Notes: a model not told the origin generated them from the sequence alone. A stretch of 64,000 bases of DNA from Macrocystis pyrifera (GCA_031763025.1 JASSKH010000024.1:5919387-5983386), one strand, 5' to 3'; positions 1-13,592 are shown, counted from the first letter of the stretch. Translations and numbers: made by a program.

Positions 1-429
1 GGCGGCAACTCCCACTGAAGATTATTCCGCGGTTAGTTACTGGCTGGCTGAAGTGTATCACCCTAAATTGGTCCGCCACGAATGCCGATCGCAATGCCTA
101 CTCGAGTGTCACATCTTTGATATCGTACTGACCGTAAAGAACAGCGGAAGAGGGTGACATAGCCCGTTTTCTGTTCAAAGGGCCTAGTGCGGGCGCTATC
201 GGTCGAATTGTGTCCCGGCCAACCACAGGCATTCAAAAAGGTCTCAAAATAGTCAGGAGTTTCCCTGGGAACAACCCAGTTTGGTAACGTTTTTTTGTTC
301 TGAACGAACCTGTTTCAGGTACCCCAAGGCATGTCTGTAAAACATTTCACGCCAATGTTCGAAGAGCTGCAAGCTTCATCAGAGTACCTGTCGCAGCCTT
401 CGGGACTCAGTCAATGATGCACCAGTCCA
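1..429. other. no gene recognised
   Basis: I see no coding region, RNA gene or clear repeat here. Confidence 0.5.
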
Positions 430-905
430 AGCCCTTTTCGAGGATCCAGCCCTCAGGGTACCTGGGGGACTGGATTGACTGAGTCCCACCAGTCCCCCGG
501 GTACCTGGTGGCTGAAATGACTTGAGTCCCACCAGTCCCCAGGCAGCTTGGGGGCTGAAAAGACTGAGTCCTGCCAGTCCCAAGAGTACCTAGGGTCTGA
601 AAGGACTGAGTCTCGCCAGTCCGTAGGATACCTAGTGGCTGAAAGGACTGAGTCCCGCCAGTCCCAAGGTTATCTGGGGTCTGACATGACTGAGTCCCGC
701 CTGTCCCAAGGGTATACCTGTGGAGCTAGAAGGACTGAGTCTCGTCAGTCGACAGGATGTCTGTAGGGGCTGAAGGACTGAGTCCCGCCAGTCCTCAGGG
801 TACTGGAAATGACTAAATCTTGTTGGTCCCCGGCAGACTGAAAGGCCTGAGTCCTGCCAGTCGACAGGGTAGGAGAAGAAGCTGAACGGACTGGTACCCG
901 GACGA
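430..905 (+). repeat. 42-bp minisatellite
   Basis: About ten degenerate units of 42 bp, each with a GACTGAGTCCCGCCAGTCC core (starts near 477, 519, 562, 604, 646, 688, 733, 776). The unit is a multiple of three, so one plus frame (548-766) reads as 14-residue repeats with core ERTESRQSQGYL. The frame closes at both ends, so coding is doubtful; it could be a broken exon of a repeat protein. Confidence 0.85.
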
Positions 906-1379
906 CTGGTACTCTAACGACCTCTGAAGAACTGACTGCGTAGGGACCCATATCGAGTCATTTATAGCTCCAAAAGTGGATCCTAAACTGAAACTAAGTA
1001 ATCAAGAGGGAACGCCTTACTTTTTGTACTTTCACCGCACAAAGGTCCAAAATGCCCACGCCGGTTTTTGGATATAAACCATGAATCTCGTCGCGCGTGT
1101 TCCCTGAACCCCTGCCTACCGGGTAAATAATGTTTTCGTTATCTACTGAGACCCAAATATCGCAAAAATATAACATTACATACTTACTTACAGTAGAATT
1201 TATCTGGCGAGACAAAAGAAACAAAAACAAAACACTGTGTAACGGGTCGACAGGGTTTCATAGAAGACCTGGGATAAATTTCAGGGCACATATCCCAAAA
1301 ACGCCATGGAGATTGATTGGATGTTTATTACTTTTTGGGCGGCATGCTTGAACCAGCTCGTATGGTTCGCGACAGCATT
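906..1379. other. no gene recognised
   Basis: Single-copy-looking DNA between the minisatellite and the first X repeat. Open frames are short and overlap on both strands. Confidence 0.45.
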
Positions 1380-2995
1380 TCCGTTTTTCTACCCGATATC
1401 TAGTCACTTCAAGAACGGCACGACCGTGCTTCCCAAACGATCACGGCACGAGCACGACATCACAATATTCGTGACGACTTTTCTTTTACGGCACCGACAC
1501 AGGCACGACTCTGCGTTCCACACGGGTACGGAGGCATTCTACGATAGAGGTGCACCCTAATTTTTCTGAGGCTCCTTTGTACCCCCAACATATAATGCGG
1601 AATTCAACCGGACAAACATATGAGTGCGACCGATCCTACACGCATCTCGTACGTGTACGTACGCATCGTGCCCAACGATGAAAAGCACAATTACATACTC
1701 GTCGATCGAGTTCTGAAACATGAGGCGGCCGGTAAACACGCCGTGGTCGCTCAGATCCTTTTTTTCACGAATGTGATACCTCCATAAGAGAAAGCGCCTC
1801 TACGCATGACACTCAGGCAAGCACGGTTTGCAACTCCAAGGAGGGAAAATGGCTGTAGTATTTCGGGAGCAAAAGCGCCGACGCGGTAGCGCAGACTGAA
1901 AATGTTGTGCGCAGCTATGCCCAGGCAGAGATCGCTAAACACGTGTGTGCTACGCAAACCCCTGCACACTCATGAAGAAGGCAATGCCCGCAACGATATG
2001 CCTGGCCGACAAGGGCTTTCCTAGAGCGGGGGGCCGTTTTGTAGAGTCAACGTTACAGGCTGAAATGGTTGTCTTGTTTGCTTGTTGAAAGGGAGTACAG
2101 CTCAAGGGGGCGTGACGGTGCCTGCCTCGGCGTATCGCGCCAGAGGCAAACCCTTGTCATGACGGCAAGCATCGTGCGATCACAACAAAAGTCTTCCACC
2201 AGCCAAGTTCACGGCTGATGACCCAGAAGTCCTCATACAACTAGACAAGGACGTCAATGCACGAAACGAAGACACTATGGGGAGAAAACGTGAATAAGCG
2301 GCAACATCCAGAAGCAGACAAGAAACGATTAACCCAACGCAGGGGTGGCAGCCAATGGCCTTGTCTACAGCAGGAACAGCCGCCGCACCAGTCTCACAAG
2401 GCTGAATCATTCCAGCAAAACCAAGAGAAGCAGAATCGTGGAACAACAACGACAACATCAGCAATGAGAACAGTACCGAAATGGTACCAAACAGGAAGCA
2501 GCGTGCCCTTGCGACCATGTGGTGCTCGAAATCAAGAGCCACAGTGACACACGTCCTGTGTAACAGAAACGACTCTGCAACGACACTCACTCGACCAAAT
2601 CGACGCCGAACGGCACCATGGCAGCACCGACGCCCTCAAAGTCCCAGATGGGGCCGCCTGCAACGGAGCAGTATATAATATGCAGAAAACGCATGTAAAC
2701 AATTGAGCGTAGCGAGTACAGCGTCAGCCAGAAGCGAAACTTACACGGATGGAAGATATATCAAATGTGCAAAGAAAGGTACGCACGGATGAGGGGGGTT
2801 GTTTTACATAAGGACGAGCTTTAGTTAGTGGAGAACACCATGTATGCTGGTTCAAAAATCCTTGAGTGTTGAGGGGTAGAATGGCCCCACAGGCAAGTAC
2901 AAACCAAAATTATGAGATCGTCTGAGACTCTTGCCTCTGTCTGGGTGCGCAGTGCGTGCTTAGAGGGTCTCGCGAATGATGACCTGACAACTGAA
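1380..2995 (+). repeat. X repeat, copy 0 (diverged, partial)
   Basis: Aligns by eye with the middle of the X copies downstream. Shared landmarks include GAACGGCACGA, GTAGAGTCAACGT, CTTGTCATGACGGCA, CGAAGACACTA, CAGCCAGCC and GAAGTTCAAGAAC. Many substitutions and small indels separate it from copies 1-3, and the 189-codon frame of those copies is broken by a frameshift and a stop near 2090. It reads as an old copy. Confidence 0.7.
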
Positions 2996-3719
2996 GTTCA
3001 AGAACGGCACACAGCTAACCAAACGAGACGCTCCGGGTAAGTTGCCGAGAAAGACGAGCTACTCGCCGTGACATGGTCTTGCCAGGGATAGAGACAGCGT
3101 ATGGACGAAAGAATGATCGCCACACACAGCGGTGTGCCAAAATTAATATTGGGCTCAACATATCCCCGGTACGTTCGACCTAGACAATCAAACCATTGAA
3201 ACAACAACAAACGAAATTCCGGTCACGTTCTGCCCTTAGAACCACCAGAATATTTCGATTGTAGACCAAACGCGACCTTCAAACTGCATGTGGAGTACAC
3301 GGCATAATATCGTGTTTGTTGTTCAAGACGGTACGTCCGCAATGTTGCTCTGTTCGTAAACTCTCAAAGCTCGCTTGTTTGATTATATATAGTTCAATCA
3401 TCGTGCGGGAGAACGAGAGTACGTCAAAGCAAAGAGAGCTCACTGCGCTAGCATACGGCACATCTCTAGCAATAAACCGTTGCGGAAAACTGACAGAAAC
3501 ACCGTTCATCATCAGAAGTAGTGTTTAACTAGGGCTCCTGCGAAACAAAGCAGGTAATGTACAACCGTTCGTTGCAATCCGTGAACGCCACCAGGTCTGT
3601 TGCTCGTACCAGGAGCGGTCGGTACTACGCGCAATTGCGAAGCCGTAACCACAACAACCTAGAGCAGAGAACAGTAGCAACTAACTTTGGTTCGCCATGA
3701 TGTTTCAGCTCCTACAAAC
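2996..3719. other. unassigned DNA between X copies
   Basis: No gene recognised. Short open frames on both strands overlap each other and resemble nothing known to me. Confidence 0.4.
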
Positions 3720-6700
3720 ACGGCAGTCGCCAGAATGGCACGCACAAGCTGAACATAGGGGAACGACGCCGCGCTCTCGAACAGCTTTAACGCTCGCTTC
3801 ATGAGCAACGTCAACTCTTCGACGGCCTAAGCGGTCACTATATTGATGTCACCTCGAGGGAGGTTTAACGCCAAGCGAATGCGCCCGCCGTCTCGTTTGG
3901 CTCGATAATGCACCCGTGACTTCTACACGCCTCCTCTGTCTCCCGCATCACGTCATCTAACCACAAAGGCGCACAATTATATCCTTCACGCAGCTCAGCT
4001 AGATCTACAGCTCTGTCTCTCCCTCGATAAATAAGTGAGTCATTCTTCCTCCTCTAGTCACCGTGCAGCGGCATTTGTGCGTCAAACCGTACGAGTCAGA
4101 AACAATCGTTCAATGGACGGACGGAGCCGACTCTGTGTGTAATTCTCACCGATGGCGGTCCACGTCTCTGGCGCGAAATCGTCAACGATCGCACATCCAG
4201 ACACACAAGCACCGGCGATGTCGGCCCTTGCGGGAAGGCACAGAACCCCACCGAAAACACCGTCTCCCCCACGTTCCCTGGTAGCAAGGACAAACAATTA
4301 TAATACAATGAGAAAAATCATCAAGCAACAATAATCTAACTTCCAACGGAACAGAACAGATGAGCTGCAGCGGTTCGTCGAAGCCATCGGCATCTACGAT
4401 GGTTGTACATGTACCCCAAGGCTATGCTCCGACATCGACAACATGTCTCGGATTGGTGAACGTACGCCGTGTTCATCACGACCGTGTAATAACAGTGGCT
4501 CAGAACGCGGCAACATCCACAGAAGAAAACACCATGCTGTTTACCCTTCGCGCACATCAACACCGTTTTTCAATTAGATACATACCCAGTTACGCCTAGA
4601 ACGGCACGATACTGTTTCACGAAGGATCACGGCATGACCACGATATCAAAACTTTGATAGTGAGTTTCTTCACGACACCAAACGCAAGCGAGACACTGCG
4701 CCCCATGCAGGTACGCAGGACAATCAGACAGGCACGGCTGGAACGAGGAGGGAAAACATTCGTTCTTATACACAGTCAGGCAAAGCGCGAACGGGGTACC
4801 GCAGTCCGAGAATGGTACGCGCAACTTTCCCCAGGATGCGAGCACCAATCACATTTGACCTACTGTACGTATGCAAACCCCTGCACACTCATGTTCAAAG
4901 CAATGACCACAACGATTGGTGGCTGCTAGAACGAAGTCCCTTGTCCCGCTTCCGCGAACAAAGGCTGGCTTTTAAGGTTTCTCCGAGAGCGGCGGCCCGC
5001 GTTGCAGAGTCAACGTCCCAGGCTAAAGTGACGGTGTTTTGTTTTGTCAAAAGGAAATACAGCCTCAGGGGGGTGCCTGTCTCAACATATCGACCAAGAG
5101 GACAAAGCCTTGTCATGACGGCAGGCGAGGAGCGTTCACAACAATCGCCTTCCACCAAGTTCACCGTGGACGACCTAGATATTCGCAGGAAAGTAGACAG
5201 GGATGCCGACAGACAAAACGAAGACACTAGAGGCGAAAAACGTGAACAAGCAGTCCCGTCTCGACACAGGCGAGAAGCGATTAACCCAACGCAGGGGTCG
5301 TACGTAGCCAGCGACTTTGTCTCCAACAAGACCGGCTGCAGTACCAGTGTCACAAATCAAAACATTTACAGCAGCAAATAGAGACGTTTAACACGCGGAT
5401 CAACAACAACAGCAACGGAACCAGTAGCAAGCTTGAGTAGAAACACAAAAGAAAAAGAGGTGAGCGGTATGAGTTTCGAAAAAAAAGAGTCGCAATACCA
5501 CGCGTCCTGTAAAACAGAAAGGACTCCGGAGAGGCACTCACCCGGCCCCACTCCCCTCTTTCCAAGGCACCAGAGCAGCACCAACGTGTTCCACGTCCCA
5601 CGCGGCGCCGCCTGCAACGGAACAGTACATAATATCCGTGGAACGCATAAAGACCATTGAGTGCACACGGCGCATGCATAAGACGAACCTTACACAGATG
5701 GAACAGACATGGTATGCGCACAGAAAACGTACACATTGTTGGGGGGCCGGGGGGGACTGGCTTACATTGGGTACACACGGGCGCGTCTTTTGGTGGTAGA
5801 TAACACAACGCCTGCCCGTGCAAGCTTCCTGGAGGGCAAGAACGCCCTCATGGGCAAGCTAAAACGATGTAGTACTCGTCCGAGACTCTTGCCTCTCTCA
5901 GGGTGTGCGGAGTGCGACATTTGGGGGTGTAGCGATTGGTGACCTGGGTAGCGCAGGTTCAAGAACAGCAGACCATCAATCAAACGCCTTGTGCTTGTCG
6001 CCATATCCGCTGCAAGAGGCGGCACCTAGGGGTGGGAACAGGGAAACGAGGTCGATCCACGAGAGAGAATGCACCTCATTGCCCTCTCCCAAAATCCCAA
6101 GTTTGTTCCAAGTTGAGCGCCATACACTATACTGTAGTACCGTTCCTCCCCGTTACGGATTACTTGATGTAAGTATTGGATTGGATGAGGCCTCCTGCGC
6201 CGGCAGGGGGTCCTCGCCCATGGATATATCATCCGCACTAAGGGTGCCTTGGCCGAGGTGCCTTTAGCGCGACAGCGTTTCGTGGAAATGATGGCAACTG
6301 CCTGAAAAATACTCTAATGTATGGTGGGTGGGATGGTCTGAAGTTTTTCCACTTGTCCATCGTCTTTTGTCGAGGTTCACGGGGAGCATGGGCGTAAGTG
6401 ACCTCTCTTCGCACGGTTCTCCCGCTGGTTGCATCAAAGGTGTGGTTCCAGCCTGTGTTCCAAAGTGTGGAACCACCTTCTAGAATGGAAATATTTCCAG
6501 GGATTATGAACAGCCTCCTCGCCCCAATGCGGATTGGCCATAGTATGGACTTCACAGTACGTCCGAACGAACTACGAAACGTGTGATAGGAGGTGCCGGT
6601 ATAGGACCTAGTGTAGGCACCTAAATCATGCCGGACACAAGACTGAGGGGATACGCATGCGAAAAACAAGCACATAATTCAGAGGAAGACCATGTGAAAA

Positions 6701-6969
6701 CCCAGGCAAGGACGCGATCCGGGCTGTAGCAGAGCCCCAATAGAACGACCAAACGTGAGATATTTTGCTTGATTTCCGGAGGAACCAATATAATAAACCG
6801 CATGTGTGTGATTTGATAACAACTCGCATATACCAAACACTGGTGGTTCAGGAACATTAAATTCCACTGAGTGGGGCTGGGGCCAGAAGCAAGTTATTGT
6901 TAGAGGCCGTACAGTGATGTGTTTGTTGTAGAACTGATCCTACCAGCAACAGCAACCTTGTTATCTCGG
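3720..6969 (+). repeat. X repeat, copy 1
   Basis: Matches copy 2 at 9198-12443 with an offset of 5478 bases at the left and 5474 at the right. The first ~200 bases are noticeably diverged; from about 3930 to 6969 the two are almost identical. Homology ends sharply after TTATCTCGG at 6969. It contains a 189-codon plus frame (4812-5381) and a 157-codon minus frame (5823-5350), kept in copy 2 but resembling no known protein. No terminal inverted repeats or target duplications were seen, so the mobility mechanism is unknown. Confidence 0.85.
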
Positions 6970-7779
6970 TTTCCAAACCGGAGGTACGGCCCCTATCGTC
7001 TCCAGGTGCGGCGGGACTGGGGGTTCCCGCGAGGGGCAACTGTCCTCGTGTGTGGCGTAACCTCAAACCTACCACAGTAAATCAGTGATAGAGCCAGGAG
7101 GGTTCGGGTTTCCACACCGTTTGGAGCGGTGTCGACCTGGGGGGTCTCGGTATTCGTTCCCGCGTTGTTGGGGTATGTATGAAAGCCTTCCTGATACGGG
7201 GATGGGGCCCTATCGTCTCCGGGTGGCGCTGGCTTCATTGTCGACCCCCAGAAAAATTCTATCGCTATCGTGGGGCTGGGGCTTGCACACCGTACAAGGC
7301 GATATCGATCCGGGGGATCATTTTTCGTCCCCGATTTGACAGAGTTGCACAGATATGGAATAGTGTATTATCCGGGGATGGGACCTTATCTTCCCCGCGT
7401 TCGGTGGAACCTCAAAACTGCTCCAGCCAATCAGTGATGAAGCCAGCGGGGTAGGGGTTTCCACACCATAAGCGGCAGAGCAACCCGGGGGATCTCTGCT
7501 TTCGTCTCCGGGTTGTTGGACTTGTAGGTGTATGGAGAGATTTCTGATCCGGGGATAAGGCCCCATCGTTCCCGGGTGGCGCTAGCTTATTTTCGAGTCC
7601 CGGTTTATCTGCTATCGGCCAGTGGGGTTAATAATTCCACACCACGAGGGGCGGTAACGCCCCGGGGGAACTCGGCATTTGTCCCCTGGTTAATGTTGCA
7701 GATGTATAGAAGGATTGGCTTTTTTCTGATAAATTTGAATAGCTTCGTAGGATTGCATCAACTTCATCATGCCACATAT
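6970..7779 (+). repeat. ~177-bp satellite, short block (4 units)
   Basis: Four units marked by TTCCACACC-like motifs near 7107, 7280, 7457 and 7635. They match the last four units of the larger array (offset 7624). Within a unit the order is a CCACACCG box, a GACCCGGGGG box, a GTCCCC box, a GGATCCGGGGAT-like box and a CAATCAGTGAT-like box. Confidence 0.88.
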
Positions 7780-8418
7780 TAGTGACCTTTGGGGACCTTG
7801 CGCGGTACCCTAAGGCTGTTTCCTATGCGTTTCGATTTTTGAGCTTCAGATGTTGACCCGATCGCATTTTCAGATGGGTACTTGGCAAATCGAAGCAGTC
7901 TTCCCACGCGAAAAATCAGATTTATTGTGCGTGCAGAGATTCGAGCAAATGCCGAGACCAGCTGCTGTTGTTGGGGTCTGGCGCCGTGAAGAGATGCGCT
8001 CAGGCGCTGCACTGCGCGTAGGATCCAAGCGTCCGAGCCCACACTGACTGCCTCTGGTCTGGCGGCCAAGAGACGTGCCGAGTGCGCTAGAGTCAACCTG
8101 TCTTGGTATTTTGAATTGACACAATGCCACTGACTGCTACTGCTGCTGCTGCTCCTGCTGTTGTTGGTCTACGAGTATTTAACCACGGAAAGGTGCGCGC
8201 CGAGTGCGTTACTCTTGGTATCTAGGCCCGAGCTCACGCCAGCCGACTGTAGTCTGGCCACGGAGAGAGGCGCCGCCCGCCGACTGCGCGTCGGGAGCGA
8301 TGCAACGTCGCTATCCAGCTGTGTCACCGTCCAACTCATCGATCGTTCTGCTGCTGCTTGCTGTCGTGGATAACATCTTGAACTTTGAGACCATGCCATT
8401 TTTCGATTGGAAAATCTG

Positions 8419-8465
8419 ACGGCCCAGGTCGTCGGATTTTGGGCCAAAATCTGACGACTTGGCCC
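8419..8465. repeat. near-perfect hairpin in Y unit
   Basis: Arms GGCCCAGGTCGTCGGATTTT and AAAATCTGACGACTTGGCC are separated by a few bases. The second Y copy (about 16043-16089) has an even better match (GGCCCAAGTCGTCGG). Confidence 0.8.
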
Positions 8466-8814
8466 ATCGGGTTCTCAAAACGAAAAAAACCCAGTCAGGT
8501 TTTGCATATTCGGACTGCATAAGCAGATGCTTGCCAATTTGGAATCGAGAAGTACAAACCTGAAGCTTGAAATCGAACCGCATAGCAAACAGCCTAACAG
8601 CAGTAGATTTCAGGCTAACAAGCTATTTTGAGAACATCACAAACATCATCAGTATAGACAGCGTGGCAGTCATACAAAGTACCTGGCAGTGGCGAAGTGT
8701 ATCGGGTACGAGTGAGTACATCATCCTTCACAAATACGGCGGTTGACTTTGCTTGTTTCCGTCGGGGTGGTCAGAATTGACTTAGTTTTTGTGTGCGGGC
8801 CGAAAACGACTTGC

Positions 8815-9150
8815 TGTTAGTGTGGACATCGAAATGGAGTTGGGTTTTTGTGTGGGTGGTCGAAATTGACTTGATTTCAGTGTGGGTGTCGAAATTGACC
8901 TGATTTCAGTGTAGGGATCGAAATTGACTTGTTTTTGTGTGAACTATCTAAAAGGACTTAGTTTTAGCATGGGCATCGAAATTGACATCATTTAGTGTTA
9001 GGTACTTTCAACTTAGCGGTTGTGTGGGGGATCGAAATTGATTTGATTTAAGGATGGGGATCGAAATTTCGACTTGTTTTTGTGCAGGGGGTCCAAATTG
9101 GCCACCAGGTTTTTTTTTTTGTGTGCGGGTCGAAATTGGTTTGACTTTAG
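8815..9150 (+). repeat. ~30-bp minisatellite in Y unit
   Basis: Degenerate repeats of about 29-30 bases with core GTCGAAATTGACTTG and a GTGTGGG or GTGTAGG box, at about 8830, 8860, 8889, 8918, 8978, 9030 and 9130. The second copy is at about 16435-16775. Confidence 0.85.
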
Positions 9151-9197
9151 TCTACGGATAGAACACGGCAATCGACAGAATAGCAACTTCTACGAAC

Positions 9198-12100
9198 AGG
9201 ACAGTCGACAGAATGGCACGCACAAGCTGAACATAGGGGAACGACGGCGTGCTCTCGAACAGCTTCAAGGCTCGCCTCATGAGCAACGCCAACTCTTCGA
9301 CGGCCACAGCAGTCACTATATTGACGGTACCTCGAGGGAGGTTTGACGCCAAGCAAATGCGACGCCGTCTCTTTTTGACTCGGCAATGCACCCGTGACTT
9401 CTACACGCCTCCTCTGTCTCCCGCATCACGTCATCTAACCACAAAGGCGCACAATTATATCCTTCACGCAGCTCAGCTAGATCAACAGCTCTGTCTCGTC
9501 CTCGATAAATAAGTGAGTCATTCTTCCTCCTCTAGTCACCGTGCAGCGGCATTTGTGCGTCAAACCGTACGAGTCAGAAACAATCGTTCAATGGACGGAC
9601 GGAGCCGACTCTGCATGTAGCTCTCACCGATGGCGGTCCACGTCTCTGGCGCGAAATCGTCAACGATTGCACATCCAGACACACAAGCACCGGCGATGTC
9701 GGCCCTTGCGGGAAGGCACAGAACCCCACCGAAAACACCGTCTCCCCCACGTTCCCTGGTAGCAAGGACAAACAAGTATAATACAATGAGAAAAATCATC
9801 AAGCAACAATAATCTAACTTCCAACGGAACAGAACAGATGAGCTGCAGCGGTTCGTCGAAGCCATCGGCATCTACGATGTTTGTGCATGTACCCCCAGGC
9901 TATGCTCCGACATCGACAACATGTCTCGGATTGGTGAACGTACGCCGTGTTCATCACGACCGTGTAATAACAGTGGCTCAGAACGCGGCAACATCCACAG
10001 AAGAACACACCATGCTGTTTACCCTTCGCGCGCATCAACACCGTTTTTCAACGAGATACATACCCAGTTACGCCTAGAACGGCACGATACTGTTTCACGA
10101 AGGATCACGGCATGGCCACGATATCAAAACTTTGATAGTGATTTTCTTCAACCAAACACAGGAACGACACTGCGCTCCATGCAGGTACGCAGGACAATCA
10201 GACAGGCACGGCTGGAACGAGGAGGGAAAACATTCGTTCTTATACTTAGTCAGACAAAGCGCGGACGGGGTACCGCAGTCCGAGAATGGTACGCGCAACT
10301 TTCCCCAGGATGCGAGCACCAATCACATTTGACCTACTGTACGTATGCAAACCCCTGCACGCTCATGTTCAAAACTATGACCACAACGATTGGTGGCTGC
10401 TAGAACGAAGTCCCTTGTCCAGCTTCCGCGAACAAAGGCTGGCTTTTAAGGTTTCTCCGAGAGCGGCGGCCCGCGTTGCAGAGTCAACGTCCCAGGCTAA
10501 AGTGACGGTGTTTTGTTTTGTCAAAAGGAAATACAGCCTCAGGGGGGTGCCTGTCTCGACATATCGACCAAGAGGACAAAGCCTTGTCATGACGGCAGGC
10601 GAGGAGCGTTCACAACAATCGCCTTCCACCAAGTTCACCGTGGACGACCTAGAGATTCACAGGAAAGTAGACAGGGATGCCGACAGACAAAACGAAGACA
10701 CTAGAGGCGAAAAACGTGAACAAGCAGTCCCGTCTCGACACAGGCGAGAAGCGATTAACCCAACGCAGGGGTCGTACGTAGCCAGCGACTTTGTCTCCAA
10801 CAAGACCGGCTGCAGTACCAGTGTCACAAATCAAAACATTTACAGCAGCAAATAGAGACGTTTAACACGCGGATCAACAACAACAGCAACGGAACCAGTA
10901 GCAAGCTTGAGTAGAAACACAAAAGAAAAAGAGGTGAGCGGTATGAGTTTCGAAAAAAAAGAGTCGCAATACCACGCGTCCTGTAAAACAGAAAGGACTC
11001 CGGAGAGGCACTCACCCGGCCCCACTCCCCTCTTTCCAAGGCACCAGAGCAGCACCAACGTGTTCCACGTCCCACGCGGCGCCGCCTGCAACGGAACAGT
11101 ACATAATATCCGTGGAACGCATAAAGACCATTGAGTGCACACGGCGCATGCATAAGACGAACCTTACACAGATGGAACAGACATGGTATGCGCACAGAAA
11201 ACGTACACATTGTTGGGGGGCCGGGGGGGACTGGCTTACATTGGGTACACACGGGCGCGTCTTTTGGTGGTAGATAACACAACGCCTGCCCGTGCAAGCT
11301 TCCTGGAGGGCAAGAACGCCCTCATGGGCAAGCTAAAACGATGTAGTACTCGTCCGAGACTCTTGCCTCTCTCAGGGTGTGCGGAGTGCGACATTTGGGG
11401 GTGTAGCGATTGGTGACCTGGGTAGCGCAGGTTCAAGAACAGCAGACCATCAATCAAACGCCTTGTGCTTGTCGCCATATCCGCTGCAAGAGGCGGCACC
11501 TAGGGGTGGGAACAGGGAAACGAGGTCGATCCACGAGAGAGAATGCACCTCATTGCCCTCTCCCAAAATCCCAAGTTTGTTCCAAGTTGAGCGCCATACA
11601 CTATACTGTAGTACCGTTCCTCCCCGTTACGGATTACTTGATGTAAGTATTGGATTGGATGAGGCCTCCTGCGCCGGCAGGGGGTCCTCGCCCATGGATA
11701 TATCATCCGCACTAAGGGTGCCTTGGCCGAGGTGCCTTTAGCGCGACAGCGTTTCGTGGAAATGATGGCAACTGCCTGAAAAATACTCTAATGTATGGTG
11801 GGTGGGATGGTCTGAAGTTTTTCCACTTGTCCATCGTCTTTTGTCGAGGTTCACGGGGAGCATGGGCGTAAGTGACCTCTCTTCGCACGGTTCTCCCGCT
11901 GGTTGCATCAAAGGTGTGGTTCCAGCCTGTGTTCCAAAGTGTGGAACCACCTTCTAGAATGGAAATATTTCCAGGGATTATGAACAGCCTCCTCGCCCCA
12001 ATGCGGATTGGCCATAGTATGGACTTCACAGTACGTCCGAACGAACTACGAAACGTGTGATAGGAGGTGCCGGCATAGGACCTAGTGTAGACACCTAAAT

Positions 12101-12443
12101 CATGCCGGACACAAGACTGAGGGGATATGCATGCGAAAAACAAGCACATAATTCAGAGGAAGACCATGTGAAAACCCAGGCAAGGACGCGATCGGGGCTG
12201 TAGCAGAGCCCCAATAGAACGACCAAACGTGAGATATTTTGCTTGATTTCCGGAGGAACCAATATAATAAACCGCATGTGTGTGATTTGATAACAACTCG
12301 CATATACCAAACACTGGTGGTTCAGGAACATTAAATTCCACTGAGTGGGGCTGGGGCCAGAAGCAAGTTATTGTTAGAGGCCGTACAGTGATGTGTTTGT
12401 TGCAGAACTGATCCTACCAGCAACAGCAACCTTGTTATCTCGG
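9198..12443 (+). repeat. X repeat, copy 2
   Basis: Carries both duplication signals: near-identity to copy 1 over nearly all its length, and to copy 3 up to about 11108. It ends at TTATCTCGG (12443) like copy 1, then runs into different sequence. The plus frame 10286-10855 (189 codons) and minus frame 11297-10824 (157 codons) match those of copy 1. Confidence 0.88.
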
Positions 12444-12709
12444 GAAACAGCCTGGGTCTTGAATGTACTTTTGTTATGTTTTGATTGTTTTTTTCAAATA
12501 CGAGGGCACAAATAGGCGTGCTTCGAGCGCCTAATTTTTTCTTAATGGGCTGCGCCAAGCGAAGGTTGTAGATGGTGATTCACGCCCAATGCACCACCGC
12601 TTCCTAATGAACAATAGCTGCAACGGATCGGGGTTAACTCGTGAACCTTCCTGCTCCCATCTTCGGTTCGGTGAGGACCGCCGGCTTCACGAACTTCAAC
12701 CCACAAACT
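12444..12709. other. spacer between X copy 2 and satellite
   Basis: No gene recognised. It separates the shared right end of X from the first recognisable satellite unit. Confidence 0.45.
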
Positions 12710-13124
12710 GTGTACCCGGATTTGAGGTTTCCACAATGTACGGGGTGGTACCGACCCCGGGAAGATCCGTTGTCATTCCCAGCTTGTTGGAGTCAGTTTG
12801 TTGGAGTTGTAAATGCTTGATAGGGTTTCTGATCCGGGGATAGAACTTTTTCCTAACCAGATGCGGCGGAACCCCGACTCAACTCCCACAGGCAATTAGC
12901 GACCAGCCAGTGGGGTTGGGAGTTTCACACAGCGGGGCGGTATCGACCCTGGGGGTTTACCGTTTTTGTCCCCGATTTGTCCGCGTTGTAGATGTATGGA
13001 AGGATTCATCATCCGGGGATGGGGCCTTATCCTAGCCGGGTGACGCTGCCTACACGAACCTTCGCCAATCAGTGACATGAACGGTGGGGTTGGGTTTCCA
13101 CAGCGTGCGGGGCGGTACCGACCC

Positions 13125-13151
13125 GGGGGGGGGGGGGGGGGGGGGGGGGGG
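13125..13151 (+). repeat. poly-G run, 27 bases
   Basis: Grows out of the GACCCGGGGG box of a satellite unit, so it looks like slippage expansion of the satellite itself. Confidence 0.95.
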
Positions 13152-13557
13152 TACTCGATAGGAGAGATGTACTCGATCTCATGCATGGCCGTAGTCGTAT
13201 GACCATAGAACCTCGCATCCCTACAATGCCGGGACGGAGCATGTCGGGTTTTCACCGACCAGGCAGACATTGCTTGCACCAAGCGCGAAGCGCCGTGAGG
13301 TGTCCGGCGAGTCGCATGTGAGCTGCATCCCACTAAGAACCGCTTGTGAGGCGGACTTGCATATGGAAGACAGCTTCAATGAGTTCGTTTAATTTACGGT
13401 GTAGCCACTTCCAGAGACAGCAATGGGAGCACTATGTAACTGCCTCTTGGGTGCCTTACCTTGAACACTACGTGATACGATCAATTCCCTTGTGCAGAGT
13501 AAAGGTTCTTTACCTCGCACAAATGATCTAACTCGACGACCAGCTGTGGGCGACCGC

Positions 13558-13558
<1 letters not shown>

Positions 13559-13591
<33 letters not shown>
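13559..13591 (+). repeat. poly-A run, 33 bases
   Basis: Uninterrupted A in non-satellite DNA that interrupts the array. It could be the tail of a retrotransposed insertion on the plus strand; no matching target duplication was found. Confidence 0.9.

Positions 13592-13592
<1 letters not shown>

Larger units (their letters stand above)
7780..9197 (+). repeat. Y unit, copy 1
   Basis: Near-identical to 15404-16821 (offset 7624). It holds a CTG-rich stretch near 8135-8165, a strong hairpin at 8419-8465 and a ~30-bp minisatellite at 8815-9150. No frame resembles a known protein. It always lies between the satellite and an X copy. Confidence 0.8.
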
